Below are positions 43,512 to 50,546 of a stretch of DNA of 64,000 bases, piece after piece. Below the pieces are notes generated by a model, which made no database searches, was not told the origin of the DNA, and was given only the letters and a program-made list of their open reading frames with translations. The stretch is from positions 1-64,000 of the forward strand of contig JAZTXM010000006.1 in the NCBI GenBank assembly GCA_045636425.1. Direction: 5' to 3'. Each line of letters begins with the position of its first letter. Positions within the stretch are counted from its first letter, which is position 1. A program made the translations under genes and the position numbers. The stretch comes from UMGS1883 sp045636425. GTDB lineage: Bacteria; Bacillota; Clostridia; UMGS1883.

Positions 43512-44429
43512 ATGCCCATTAAAATTCCCGACAAACTTCCTGCGGCAAAAATCCTTGCCGATGAGAATATATTTGTAATGCCGCAAAAGCGTGCGGCAAC
43601 ACAGGATATCAGACCGCTGAGAATAGGTATACTGAATCTGATGCCCACCAAAATTGAGACGGAAACCCAGCTTGCACGGCTTCTGGGAAATACGCCGCTT
43701 CAGGTAGAGGTTGAGCTTATTCAGGTCAGCACCCATAAAGCGAAAAACGTTTCGGCAGAGCATATGCTGGCTTTCTATAAAACCTTTGACGAGATCAAGG
43801 ATCAAAAGTTTGACGGCTTCGTAATCACGGGTGCTCCCGTTGAAAAATTAGAATTTGAAGAAGTGGACTATTGGGAGGAGCTTTGCACCATTATGGAGTG
43901 GACGAAAACCAATGTTCATTCTACCTTCCATATTTGCTGGGGTGCACAGGCGGCACTTTACTATCATTTCGGAATAAAAAAATACCCTCTTGAGGAAAAG
44001 CTTTCTGGAGTATATAAGCATCGTGTGGTTTATAAAAACCCCATGCTTATGCGTGGCTTTGATGATGAATTTATGGTACCTCATTCAAGGCATACCACCG
44101 TTCGTATTGAGGATATTGAGAAATGCAAAGCCATTAAAATCCTTTCCGTCTCCGATAAGGCAGGGCTTTATGCCGCGGCAACGGCTAAGGGAAAGCAGAT
44201 CTTCATCACAGGCCATAGTGAGTATGATCGTGATACTTTAAAAAAAGAATATCTGCGTGACGAGGCGGCAGGTATGAACCCCAAAGTTCCCGAAAATTAT
44301 TTCCCCGACGATGATCCTACGAAGGACCCCATCGTAACATGGAGAGGCCATGCAAACCTTATTTATTCCAACTGGCTTAACTATTTTGTATATCAGAGTA
44401 CACCCTTTGATATATCCGAAATCAAATAA
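43512..44429 (+). CDS. metA: Homoserine O-acetyltransferase, MetA type
   Basis: A 305-residue MetA. Marks: LNLMPTKIETETQLARLLGNTPLQVE, the nucleophile region STFHICWGAQAALYYHFG (Cys), and the His/Glu region TGHSEYDRDTL. In GAPVEKLEFEEVDYW a Glu sits where the E. coli succinyl-specific enzyme has Gly111; that position is reported to set acetyl- versus succinyl-CoA use, so acetyl-CoA is expected. This agrees with metY 19 bp upstream. Together they make homocysteine from homoserine by direct sulfhydrylation. Confidence 0.95.
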   Translation: MPIKIPDKLPAAKILADENIFVMPQKRAATQDIRPLRIGILNLMPTKIETETQLARLLGNTPLQVEVELIQVSTHKAKNVSAEHMLAFYKTFDEIKDQKFDGFVITGAPVEKLEFEEVDYWEELCTIMEWTKTNVHSTFHICWGAQAALYYHFGIKKYPLEEKLSGVYKHRVVYKNPMLMRGFDDEFMVPHSRHTTVRIEDIEKCKAIKILSVSDKAGLYAAATAKGKQIFITGHSEYDRDTLKKEYLRDEAAGMNPKVPENYFPDDDPTKDPIVTWRGHANLIYSNWLNYFVYQSTPFDISEIK

Positions 44430-44446
44430 ATGAAACACTGCTGCAC

Positions 44447-44474
44447 TTGACAAAAAGGAAATATGTGCTATAAT
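44447..44474 (+). promoter_or_regulatory. Promoter of the CNNM/CBS gene
   Basis: TTGACA, a 16 bp spacer and TATAAT. Confidence 0.75.
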
Positions 44475-44505
44475 GTATGCGTAAGATTATGTCTTGCGCA
44501 TACAT
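44473..44505 (+). promoter_or_regulatory. 14 bp inverted repeat over the transcription start of the CNNM/CBS gene
   Basis: ATGTATGCGTAAGA (44473-44486) pairs with TCTTGCGCATACAT (44492-44505), with one T-G pair and a 5-base centre. It starts inside the -10 box and runs through the expected start point, then meets a T-rich stretch. It could be an operator or, if transcribed whole from an upstream start, an attenuator. Confidence 0.45.
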
Positions 44506-44532
44506 TTATTTTTTAAAGGAGTGATTGTCCTA

Positions 44533-45810
44533 ATGGACGGGAGTAGTATACCGATATTTGTACTGCTACTAATCGTGCTGATTATGTTATCGGCATATTT
44601 CAGCGCATCGGAGACGGCGTTTTCGTCGTACAATCGTGTGAGGATGAAGAGCGAGGCAGAGGATAAAAAAGGAAAGAAAGCCCGCCGTGTTCTTTTTCTC
44701 AGCGAAAATTATGAGAAGCTTATCTCAACCATACTTATCGGCAATAACATTGTAAACATAGTTGCAACCTCTATTGCAACGTTGCTTTTCACGCATCTTT
44801 TGCCGAATAATGAGGCAGTGGCAGCCACTGCTTCAACCGTTGTGATGACCCTTGCGGTTCTTACCTTTGGCGAAATCACGCCCAAGACCATTGCAAAGCG
44901 TACAGCGGACGGCTTTAGTAAAAAGGTTGTAGGAAGCCTCAGCTTTCTTACTATGCTGTTCACCCCTCTTACTGCGATTTTCAACCTGTGGCAAAAGTTC
45001 GTTATGAGCTTTGTCAAGGGAACGGATGATGATAATGTCACAGAAGATGAAATTATCACGGTTGTTGAAGAAGCGGCAGAAGACGGCGAAATTGACGAAC
45101 AGGAAAGCGAATTAATAAAGAACGTAATCAAGTTCAGTGACCTTGATGTTAATGATATTCTAACACCTCGTGTGGACGTTGCCGCCGTGGATATTTCATG
45201 GGACAGGGAGCGTATCTCTAAGGTGTTTGCGGAAACGGAGTTTTCCCGTCTTCCCATTTATGAAGAAAATATCGATAATATTGTGGGCATACTGTATCAG
45301 AAGGATTTTTCAAACCATGCAGATATAGATGTGTCCAAGCTTGTAAAGCCCGTTAAATTTATTTTCTCCTCGATGAAAATCTCAAGGCTTCTTAAGCTTT
45401 TCCAGGAAAGTAAATGCCACATGGTTGTCGTAAATGATGAGTACGGTGGTACGGAAGGTATCGTTACCTTAGAGGACGTTATAGAATCCCTTGTAGGCGA
45501 AATCTATGACGAGCATGACGAAGTGGTTGAAGATATTGTGAAGCTTTCCGAGGACAGGTTCCGTGTGCTCGGAAGTACAAGCATTGATAAATTTATGGAA
45601 TTTTTCGCTCTTGAACAGGAGGAAGGCGAGGACGATTCGGATATTACCACCGTAAGCGGCTTTGCAGCACATAATCTGGAAAAAATTCCCGACCAGGGCG
45701 ATCGTTTTGAATACGAAAATTTAAAAATTGTTATTACCAAGACAGACAGCAATCGTGTGCTTGAATCTGTGGTAACGGTTTTCCCCAAGGAGCCGGAGCC
45801 TGAGGAGTGA
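44533..45810 (+). CDS. CNNM/CBS/CorC-domain membrane protein (TlyC/YhdP-like)
   Basis: A protein of about 425 residues: an N-terminal CNNM membrane domain (LLIVLIMLSAYFSASETAFSSYNR; ILIGNNIVNIVATSIAT; TFGEITPKTIAKR), a pair of CBS domains (LTPRVDVAAVDISW; CHMVVVNDEYGGTEGIVTLEDVIESLVGEIYDEHDE) and a C-terminal CorC_HlyC domain. Such proteins export magnesium or affect ion resistance; the old name hemolysin is misleading. The first in-frame ATG is 13 codons upstream of the one chosen; ATG 44533 has AAAGGAG about 11 bases away. Confidence 0.9.
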   Translation: MDGSSIPIFVLLLIVLIMLSAYFSASETAFSSYNRVRMKSEAEDKKGKKARRVLFLSENYEKLISTILIGNNIVNIVATSIATLLFTHLLPNNEAVAATASTVVMTLAVLTFGEITPKTIAKRTADGFSKKVVGSLSFLTMLFTPLTAIFNLWQKFVMSFVKGTDDDNVTEDEIITVVEEAAEDGEIDEQESELIKNVIKFSDLDVNDILTPRVDVAAVDISWDRERISKVFAETEFSRLPIYEENIDNIVGILYQKDFSNHADIDVSKLVKPVKFIFSSMKISRLLKLFQESKCHMVVVNDEYGGTEGIVTLEDVIESLVGEIYDEHDEVVEDIVKLSEDRFRVLGSTSIDKFMEFFALEQEEGEDDSDITTVSGFAAHNLEKIPDQGDRFEYENLKIVITKTDSNRVLESVVTVFPKEPEPEE

Positions 45811-45847
45811 TAGTATTAAAAGGTTTTTTAGATTTATATTCGATGTA

Positions 45848-46639
45848 ATGTCCTCCTCTAAAAAGGACAGCATCGGCGCATATACTGCTAATGCGGCATT
45901 TTTCATCACTGTTTCATTTATCCCATTTATAATGCTGCTTATAAGTATACTTAGATTTTTGCCTTTGGGTGAAATTCAGATGATTGAGCATATTGCATCG
46001 ATTTTTCCTGCTGCGGCAAGGGATATCGCATCTACGATAATAGCAGAATCCTACGATAAGGGCGGCAGTGCCTTAATTTCCATTGCGGCAGTGACAACTC
46101 TGTGGGCGGCTTCCGTAGGAATCCATTCCCTTTCCAAGGGGATAGACCGCATCTATAATTCGGACAAGCCCAATAGCATTATTAAACTCCGCCTTAAAAG
46201 CATGGTTTATACTCTTGCAGTATTTGCGGTAATGATTTTTTGGTTAGGATTGCTTGTTTTTGGAGATACTGTTAGCAGAGAGATAATAAGGGACTTTCCA
46301 AGGCTTTCCCCGATAGTAAGGATTCTCTCGAATATGGACGGACTTTGGGCGTTTTTGGTACTTACGCTGTTCTTCCTTGCAATGTATACCGTGATTCCTT
46401 CTAAAAAAGTGCGTTTTATAGCACAGATTCCTGGAGCGTTAATCAGCGGGGTGGGCTGTCTGGGAATTTCGAGGTTTTTCACCCAATATTACACAAGCGT
46501 TTTAGGGTTTTCCCCGGTTTACGGCGGACTTACAATTTTGGTTTTCTTCATGCTGTGGCTGTTCTTCTGCCTGTACGCTCTTTTTATAGGTGCAGAAGTA
46601 AACAAATGTATGGGTGAAAGATTAGAAGCTGAAATTTAA
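45848..46639 (+). CDS. YihY/BrkB family membrane protein
   Basis: A membrane protein of at least 263 residues with about six membrane segments. Family marks are AYTANAAFFITVSFIPFIMLLISIL, WAASVGIHSLSKGIDRIYN and FSPVYGGLTILVFFMLWLFFCLYALFIGAEVNKC. The function is unknown; the old link to RNase BN is not supported. ATG 45848 has no ribosome site, while the frame continues upstream as KRFFRFIFDV, typical of the family N-terminus, to an ATT at 45815 that lies 7 bases after GAGGAG. The true start may be that ATT. It follows the CNNM gene closely. Confidence 0.88.
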   Translation: MSSSKKDSIGAYTANAAFFITVSFIPFIMLLISILRFLPLGEIQMIEHIASIFPAAARDIASTIIAESYDKGGSALISIAAVTTLWAASVGIHSLSKGIDRIYNSDKPNSIIKLRLKSMVYTLAVFAVMIFWLGLLVFGDTVSREIIRDFPRLSPIVRILSNMDGLWAFLVLTLFFLAMYTVIPSKKVRFIAQIPGALISGVGCLGISRFFTQYYTSVLGFSPVYGGLTILVFFMLWLFFCLYALFIGAEVNKCMGERLEAEI

Positions 46640-46658
46640 AAAAGTAAAAAATAACTCT

Positions 46659-46687
46659 TTGACAAAAAATCTCAAAAGTGGTATAAT
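46659..46687 (+). promoter_or_regulatory. Promoter of carD
   Basis: TTGACA, a 17 bp spacer and TATAAT lie 33 bases upstream of the carD start. Confidence 0.8.
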
Positions 46688-46720
46688 AATTGTAGAAGTT
46701 TAGGAAATCGGAGGCGTGCC

Positions 46721-47215
46721 ATGTACAAGATTGGTGACAGCGTTGTGTATCCTATGCATGGCGCAGGGGTCATAGAGGATATTGAACAAAAGGAAATTTT
46801 AGGTAAAATGCAGTCGTATTATGTCATGCGTATGCCTGTTGGTGATATGAAGGTTATGGTTCCCATGGATAATGCCGCGGAAATCGGAATGCGTGACGTT
46901 ATCTGTAAATCTCAGGCGGAAAAGGTTCTTGAAAGCTTCCGCACCTCTGAGACCGATGTTATACAAAACTGGAGCAAGCGTTTCCGTGACAATATGGGCA
47001 GGATAAAGAGCGGAGATATTTTCGAGGTCTCGGGTGTTGTTAAGAGCCTTATGATGCGTGACCGCCAGAAAGGGCTTAGCACCGGGGAGCGGAAAATGCT
47101 CTCTAACGCAAAGCAGATTCTGATTAGTGAAATTGTGGTGGCAACGGGTGTTGCTCATGACGAAATAGAATCAAAGCTCGCCAATATGATTGACGAAGAA
47201 ATCGGACAGGGATAA
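46721..47215 (+). CDS. carD: CarD family transcription regulator
   Basis: A 164-residue protein. The N-terminal RNA polymerase-interacting domain is YKIGDSVVYPMHGAGVIEDIEQKEILGKMQSYYVMRMP (about 2-40), and the helical DNA-binding part includes RDRQKGLSTGERKMLSNAKQILISEIV. CarD stabilises open promoter complexes. It commonly precedes ispD/ispF in Clostridia, as here. A GGAGG site precedes the ATG. Confidence 0.93.
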   Translation: MYKIGDSVVYPMHGAGVIEDIEQKEILGKMQSYYVMRMPVGDMKVMVPMDNAAEIGMRDVICKSQAEKVLESFRTSETDVIQNWSKRFRDNMGRIKSGDIFEVSGVVKSLMMRDRQKGLSTGERKMLSNAKQILISEIVVATGVAHDEIESKLANMIDEEIGQG

Positions 47216-47220
47216 TAGCA

Positions 47221-47253
47221 GGGGATGTAAAAACGAGTTTTTACATCCCCTTT
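47221..47253 (+). terminator. Hairpin between carD and ispDF
   Basis: GGGGATGTAAAAAC pairs with GTTTTTACATCCCC around a short loop, followed by only three T, so it may be a partial terminator that lets some transcription through to ispDF. Confidence 0.6.
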
Positions 47254-47273
47254 GAACATAAGGAGGAAATACC

Positions 47274-48443
47274 ATGTATCATAATAAAACCGCTTCGGCA
47301 GTCATAGTAGCTGCAGGCTCGGGCACACGAATGGGCAGGGACAAGCTTCTCATTGACTTGTGTGGAAAAACCACCATTGTCCGCAGTGTCGAGGCTTTTA
47401 AAAACACAGGTTTTTTTGATGAAATTATACTTGTGGCAAGCGAAAAAAACATGGAATCCATAAGCTCCGAAATGGAAAACCAATCCCTTTCGGACGATGT
47501 ACGTATAATTCTCGGAGGCAGTAGCCGCGGCGAAAGCTCATTTCTTGGTATAAATGCCGCAAAAGGTGAATATGTCCTTATTCATGACGCTGCTCGCCCC
47601 CTCGTTTCAGCTCAAACCATTGAGGACACCCTCTCTGCTTGTATTAAGAGCGGTGCCGCGGCGGCAGGGGTAAAATCCAAGGATACAATTAAACAGGTTT
47701 CCCCGGATAATACCATTTCCGCGACAGTTCCCAGGGAATCGGCAGTGCTGATTCAGACCCCCCAGGGCTTTAAACGTGCAGACATTCTGTCTGCATATAG
47801 TGAGTACGGCTTTAACGAAACCGACGACTGTTCCCTTATGGAAAAAATGGGGGCAAGCATAGCCATAGTGGAGGGGAGCTACGAAAATTTGAAGCTTACC
47901 ACGGCGGAGGATGTTGTAACCGCAGAGGGAATCCTCAAAAAACGCGGCGAAGGAAGGAGTGTTGTTCCCATGCGTGTCGGAACAGGCTTTGATACACATA
48001 GACTGGTTGAAAACCGTGACCTTATAATAGGCGGAGTAAAAATCCCCTACGAAAAGGGGCTCTTAGGGCATAGCGATGCCGATGTACTTATTCATGCAGT
48101 GATTGATGCACTCTTTGGAGCGGCGGCATTGGGGGATATCGGAACGCATTTCCCCGATACCGATGATAAGTATAAGGGCGTATCAAGCATGCTTCTTTTG
48201 GAAGAAGCGGCGCGGCTTATTCGCGAAGAAGGCTATGAAATAGGGAATATAGATGCCACCATCATCGTACAAAAACCAAAAATGGCACCCCATATCCCAA
48301 TCATGTGCCGCAATATTGCCGATGCCGTAAAAACCGATGCTTCACGCATCAGCATTAAGGCGAAAACCAACGAACAAATGGGCTTCGCCGGCAGAGGCGA
48401 AGGAATCGAAGCCCGAGCCGTAGCATTATTATACCGCAACTAA
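47274..48443 (+). CDS. ispDF: Bifunctional IspD-IspF enzyme of the MEP isoprenoid pathway
   Basis: A 389-residue fusion. Residues about 1-225 are IspD (VIVAAGSGTRMGRDKLLIDLCGKT, LIHDAARPLVS); about 230-389 are IspF (RVGTGFDTHRLVENRDLIIGGVKIPYEKGLLGHSDADVLIHAVIDALFGAAALGDIGTHFPDTD), with the metal-binding Asp and His residues. IspD makes CDP-methylerythritol, and IspF makes the cyclic diphosphate later in the pathway. IspE, which acts between them, is not in this window. An AAGGAGG site precedes the ATG. Confidence 0.96.
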   Translation: MYHNKTASAVIVAAGSGTRMGRDKLLIDLCGKTTIVRSVEAFKNTGFFDEIILVASEKNMESISSEMENQSLSDDVRIILGGSSRGESSFLGINAAKGEYVLIHDAARPLVSAQTIEDTLSACIKSGAAAAGVKSKDTIKQVSPDNTISATVPRESAVLIQTPQGFKRADILSAYSEYGFNETDDCSLMEKMGASIAIVEGSYENLKLTTAEDVVTAEGILKKRGEGRSVVPMRVGTGFDTHRLVENRDLIIGGVKIPYEKGLLGHSDADVLIHAVIDALFGAAALGDIGTHFPDTDDKYKGVSSMLLLEEAARLIREEGYEIGNIDATIIVQKPKMAPHIPIMCRNIADAVKTDASRISIKAKTNEQMGFAGRGEGIEARAVALLYRN

Positions 48444-48451
48444 AATAATTG

Positions 48452-48480
48452 TTGACATTTAACCCACATGGATATATAAT
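48452..48480 (+). promoter_or_regulatory. Locus A: promoter of the putative antitoxin RNA
   Basis: TTGACA, a 17 bp spacer and TATAAT, reading towards the peptide gene on the other strand. Confidence 0.75.
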
Positions 48481-48486
48481 GAATAT

Positions 48487-48577
48487 AGAAAAAGGCAAAA
48501 CCTCAAACGGTTATGCCAAAGAATAGTTGCAAATTTTAAAGAGTAACCGTCTTTGCCGAGGCGGTTACTCTGCTTTT
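48487..48577 (+). ncRNA. Locus A: putative antisense (antitoxin) RNA
   Basis: About 90 nt are expected from the promoter at 48452 to a hairpin (AGAGTAACCG / CGGTTACTCT, 48540-48571). It starts with a leader hairpin at 48494-48517: GGCA/TGCC, an A-A mismatch, then AACC/GGTT around a TCAAAC loop. It overlaps only the 3' end of the peptide mRNA, including the last codons. The first 45 nt are nearly identical to the antisense RNA of locus B. Inferred from sequence only. Confidence 0.55.
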
Positions 48578-48636
48578 ATCGCAAATGTTATTAACAACAC
48601 AATTGTTAGAAAGAATATTCTTAATATGTATTGAAT
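48565..48636 (-). CDS. Locus A: putative small hydrophobic toxin peptide (non-ATG start)
   Basis: A 23-codon frame on the minus strand reading IQYILRIFFLTIVLLITFAI then KAE and a stop: one membrane helix with a charged end, like the peptide of locus B. AGGAGG (48645-48650) is followed after 8 bases by ATT, which sits where locus B has ATG at the same spacing. A GTG at 48645 overlaps the ribosome site and is less likely. The ribosome site is buried in a hairpin with a GAGA loop (48642-48662). It could be a functional ATT-start peptide or a decayed copy. Confidence 0.45.
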   Translation of the reverse strand: MQYILRIFFLTIVLLITFAIKAE

Positions 48637-48641
48637 AACTA

Positions 48642-48701
48642 CCACCTCCTCTCGGAGCGTGGCATAACCGCCGGTGAAAAACACCGTTAAGAAGTTTTGC
48701 C
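48642..48701 (-). promoter_or_regulatory. Locus A: structured leader of the peptide mRNA
   Basis: From the start of the RNA, 48701-48661 folds as GGCA/TGCC, an A-A mismatch and AAC/GTT, with an inner CGGTG-TTTTT-CACCG hairpin. Then CCAC-G-CTCC pairs with GGAGGTGG around GAGA, hiding the ribosome-binding site. Confidence 0.55.
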
Positions 48702-48710
48702 TTCCTAAAC

Positions 48711-48739
48711 ATTATATCGTATTTTCCCCGGCGTTTCAA
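48711..48739 (-). promoter_or_regulatory. Locus A: promoter of the peptide mRNA
   Basis: On the minus strand TTGAAA, a 17 bp spacer and TATAAT. Confidence 0.7.
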
Positions 48740-48766
48740 GAAAAATTTTGAATTAACATAAAACAT

Positions 48767-48805
48767 CCCCCTTTTGGATAATATATCTCTAAAAGGGGGC
48801 TTTTT
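48767..48805 (+). promoter_or_regulatory. Hairpin over the htrA ribosome-binding site
   Basis: CCCCCTTTT (48767-48775) pairs perfectly with AAAAGGGGG (48791-48799), which contains the htrA Shine-Dalgarno sequence, and CTTTTT follows. It could block translation, act as a terminator, or, if transcription starts in the loop region (a possible GATAAT at 48777), be a DNA operator. Confidence 0.5.
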
Positions 48806-48807
48806 CT

Positions 48808-49914
48808 ATGAAAAAAATTATAAAAATAACCGCCGTGACCGCCTTGTGCCTCATGGGCATATTTGTGGCTTTCACCATAATCTACGGAATGCTTTCGGGC
48901 ATAAACACTCGTGAAAACACCCCCGAAAAAACCGATTCCTCCCCAGACCTTTCCGTAGTTCGCCGTGACAGCGGAGCATTTATAATGGCACCACGACTCA
49001 GGGAGGATATGTTAGAGGGTGCCCTACAGAGCGTAGTGGGAATATCTTCTGCCGATGCCTCGCCAAGTCAGGAGGGCGATACATGGTACATGGGCAGCGG
49101 AGTTCTTGTCAGCACAGACGGGTATATAATCACCAATCACCACGTAATCGGGGCTCGCCCTAAAAGGATTGTGGTCACCCTCCACAACGGAGATGTCACC
49201 GAAGGAACTACCGTCTGGAGCGAAAGCTCTCTCGATTTAGCAATAGTAAAAATCGACGGGGAGGGGTATACCTGCTCAAAATTAGGCGATGCCAAAAATC
49301 TTCGCGTGGGTGAAAGCGTGGTAGCAATCGGCAATCCTCTGAGCCTGCAATTTCAGCGGACAGTAACGGCAGGCATCGTCAGTGCTTTGGGACGGAGCAT
49401 CAGCATAGAAAACGAGGACGGCACCTCCTCCTATATGGAGGATTTGATTCAGACAGATGCCTCCATAAACCCCGGTAACAGCGGAGGCCCACTCCTTAAT
49501 GACGACGGCGAAGTCGTGGGCATTAATACCGTCAAGGTTTCCTCAGCGGAGGGAATGGGATTTGCCGTTCCCGTAAACGTGTGCGTTCCCATTATGAAAA
49601 GGCTTCGCAGCACAGGAAGCTTCCGCACCCCCTACCTGGGGCTTTACGCCTATACTCCCACAGCCGCCCGATATTTAGAAGAGAATGAAAACATAAAACA
49701 AGGACTTTTTGTGGCAAAGTTAGATGCAAAAGGACCTGCCTTCGATGCAGGAATACGCTACGGCGATATAATCACGGCAATTGAAGGGGTCGAGGTTGAT
49801 TCCATGCTTACCCTCCGTGAAGAATTGTATAAAAAACAAAGCGGGGACAGAATCACCCTCGAAATCGTCCGCGACGGAAACATGCGCAAAATCTCCGTCC
49901 TCCTCTCCGATTGA
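48808..49914 (+). CDS. htrA: HtrA/DegP-like membrane serine protease with PDZ domain
   Basis: A 368-residue protease: N-terminal membrane anchor (about 5-30), trypsin-like domain with catalytic His in ITNHHVIG (about 110-117), Asp in LDLAIVKI (about 147-154) and Ser in INPGNSGGPLLND (about 227-239), and a C-terminal PDZ domain (LGLYAYTP ... GDIITAIEGVEVDSMLTLRE). It degrades or refolds damaged envelope proteins. The gene stands alone; its start region is covered by a strong hairpin. Confidence 0.95.
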   Translation: MKKIIKITAVTALCLMGIFVAFTIIYGMLSGINTRENTPEKTDSSPDLSVVRRDSGAFIMAPRLREDMLEGALQSVVGISSADASPSQEGDTWYMGSGVLVSTDGYIITNHHVIGARPKRIVVTLHNGDVTEGTTVWSESSLDLAIVKIDGEGYTCSKLGDAKNLRVGESVVAIGNPLSLQFQRTVTAGIVSALGRSISIENEDGTSSYMEDLIQTDASINPGNSGGPLLNDDGEVVGINTVKVSSAEGMGFAVPVNVCVPIMKRLRSTGSFRTPYLGLYAYTPTAARYLEENENIKQGLFVAKLDAKGPAFDAGIRYGDIITAIEGVEVDSMLTLREELYKKQSGDRITLEIVRDGNMRKISVLLSD

Positions 49915-49923
49915 TATCACTCC

Positions 49924-49945
49924 TCCCCACAGACTGTCGCCGCCC
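49924..49945. repeat. 22 bp direct repeat, left copy, flanking the RelE-type TA pair
   Basis: TCCCCACAGACTGTCGCCGC followed by CC is identical at 50674-50695. The left copy ends at the -35 box of the toxin-antitoxin promoter. Confidence 0.7.
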
Positions 49946-49974
49946 TTGACAAAATCAAAATAACATTATATAAT
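49946..49974 (+). promoter_or_regulatory. Promoter of the RelE-type TA pair
   Basis: TTGACA, a 17 bp spacer and TATAAT, 34 bases upstream of the toxin start. Confidence 0.75.
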
Positions 49975-50008
49975 AATAGTATAAAGATTTTTTCTTGGAG
50001 GATATGCT

Positions 50009-50269
50009 GTGGTTATCAGATATTCAAAAAACGCATTGCGATTTCTAAGCAAGTTGGATAAAAACTCTGTAACGCGTATAAGAAATGCTGTAGATGGATT
50101 GCTTCATATTCCGCCTGAGGGCGATATAAAGCTTCTCAAGGGATATGATGATGCTCGCAAAAGGTTGCGTGTAGGTTCATGGCGTATAATTTTCAAGTAT
50201 GTAGCGGAAAATAAGCTTGAAATATTATATATTATAGATATAGGTAATCGTGGGGACATATATAAGTGA
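50009..50269 (+). CDS. RelE/ParE-superfamily toxin
   Basis: An 86-residue basic protein with the RelE-type fold pattern: IRYSKNALRFLSKLDKNSVTRIRNAV, then LLKGYDDARKRLRVGSWRIIFKY, and a C-terminal LEILYIIDIGNRGDIYK. RelE-like toxins cut mRNA in the ribosome. The start is GTG with GGAGG about 9 bases upstream. The gene order is toxin first, antitoxin second. Both genes share one promoter and one terminator. Confidence 0.85.
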   Translation: MVIRYSKNALRFLSKLDKNSVTRIRNAVDGLLHIPPEGDIKLLKGYDDARKRLRVGSWRIIFKYVAENKLEILYIIDIGNRGDIYK

Positions 50270-50281
50270 GGAGGAGATACA

Positions 50282-50503
50282 ATGTCTGAAATTGTTGCTA
50301 ATGCAGCTCGAATGATGGAAATGTTGCCTGATTCTGAAAAAAGCTTTGCATTTGAGTTTATAAAAAAGCTTGTCCTTGCGTGGGATCCTGATTTTACAAA
50401 AGTCACTGCGGAAGAAGCAAAGCAAATAGAGGCAGCGGAACAAAGCGGTTTTGTTGATGAGAAGGATATAGACTGGAACAACCTGTCAAAAATGTTTGAC
50501 TAA
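50282..50503 (+). CDS. Putative antitoxin partner of the RelE-like toxin
   Basis: A 73-residue acidic protein starting 12 bp after the toxin, with a GAGGAG site. It has a helical region MLPDSEKSFAFEFIKKLVLAWDPDFTKVTAEEAKQIEAAEQSG and an acidic, Trp-containing C-terminus (EKDIDWNNLSKMFD) of the type that wraps toxins. No clear DNA-binding N-terminus was recognised. The assignment is mainly from position, size and charge. Confidence 0.75.
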   Translation: MSEIVANAARMMEMLPDSEKSFAFEFIKKLVLAWDPDFTKVTAEEAKQIEAAEQSGFVDEKDIDWNNLSKMFD

Positions 50504-50507
50504 CAAA

Positions 50508-50546
50508 ACAAGGTGGGATTGCGATGCAATCCCACCTTGTTTGTTT
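50508..50546 (+). terminator. Terminator of the RelE-type TA pair
   Basis: A perfect 15 bp stem (ACAAGGTGGGATTGC / GCAATCCCACCTTGT) with a 3-base loop, then TTGTTTCTT. Confidence 0.9.

Noticed and set aside
42470..43651. A 393-codon frame antisense to metY
   Set aside because: It mirrors the codon pattern of metY, has no ribosome site and resembles no protein family.
48536..48766. A 76-codon minus-strand frame spanning locus A
   Set aside because: It begins upstream of the mapped promoter -10 box, crosses both hairpins and lacks a ribosome site; the short hydrophobic frame in another phase fits the signals.
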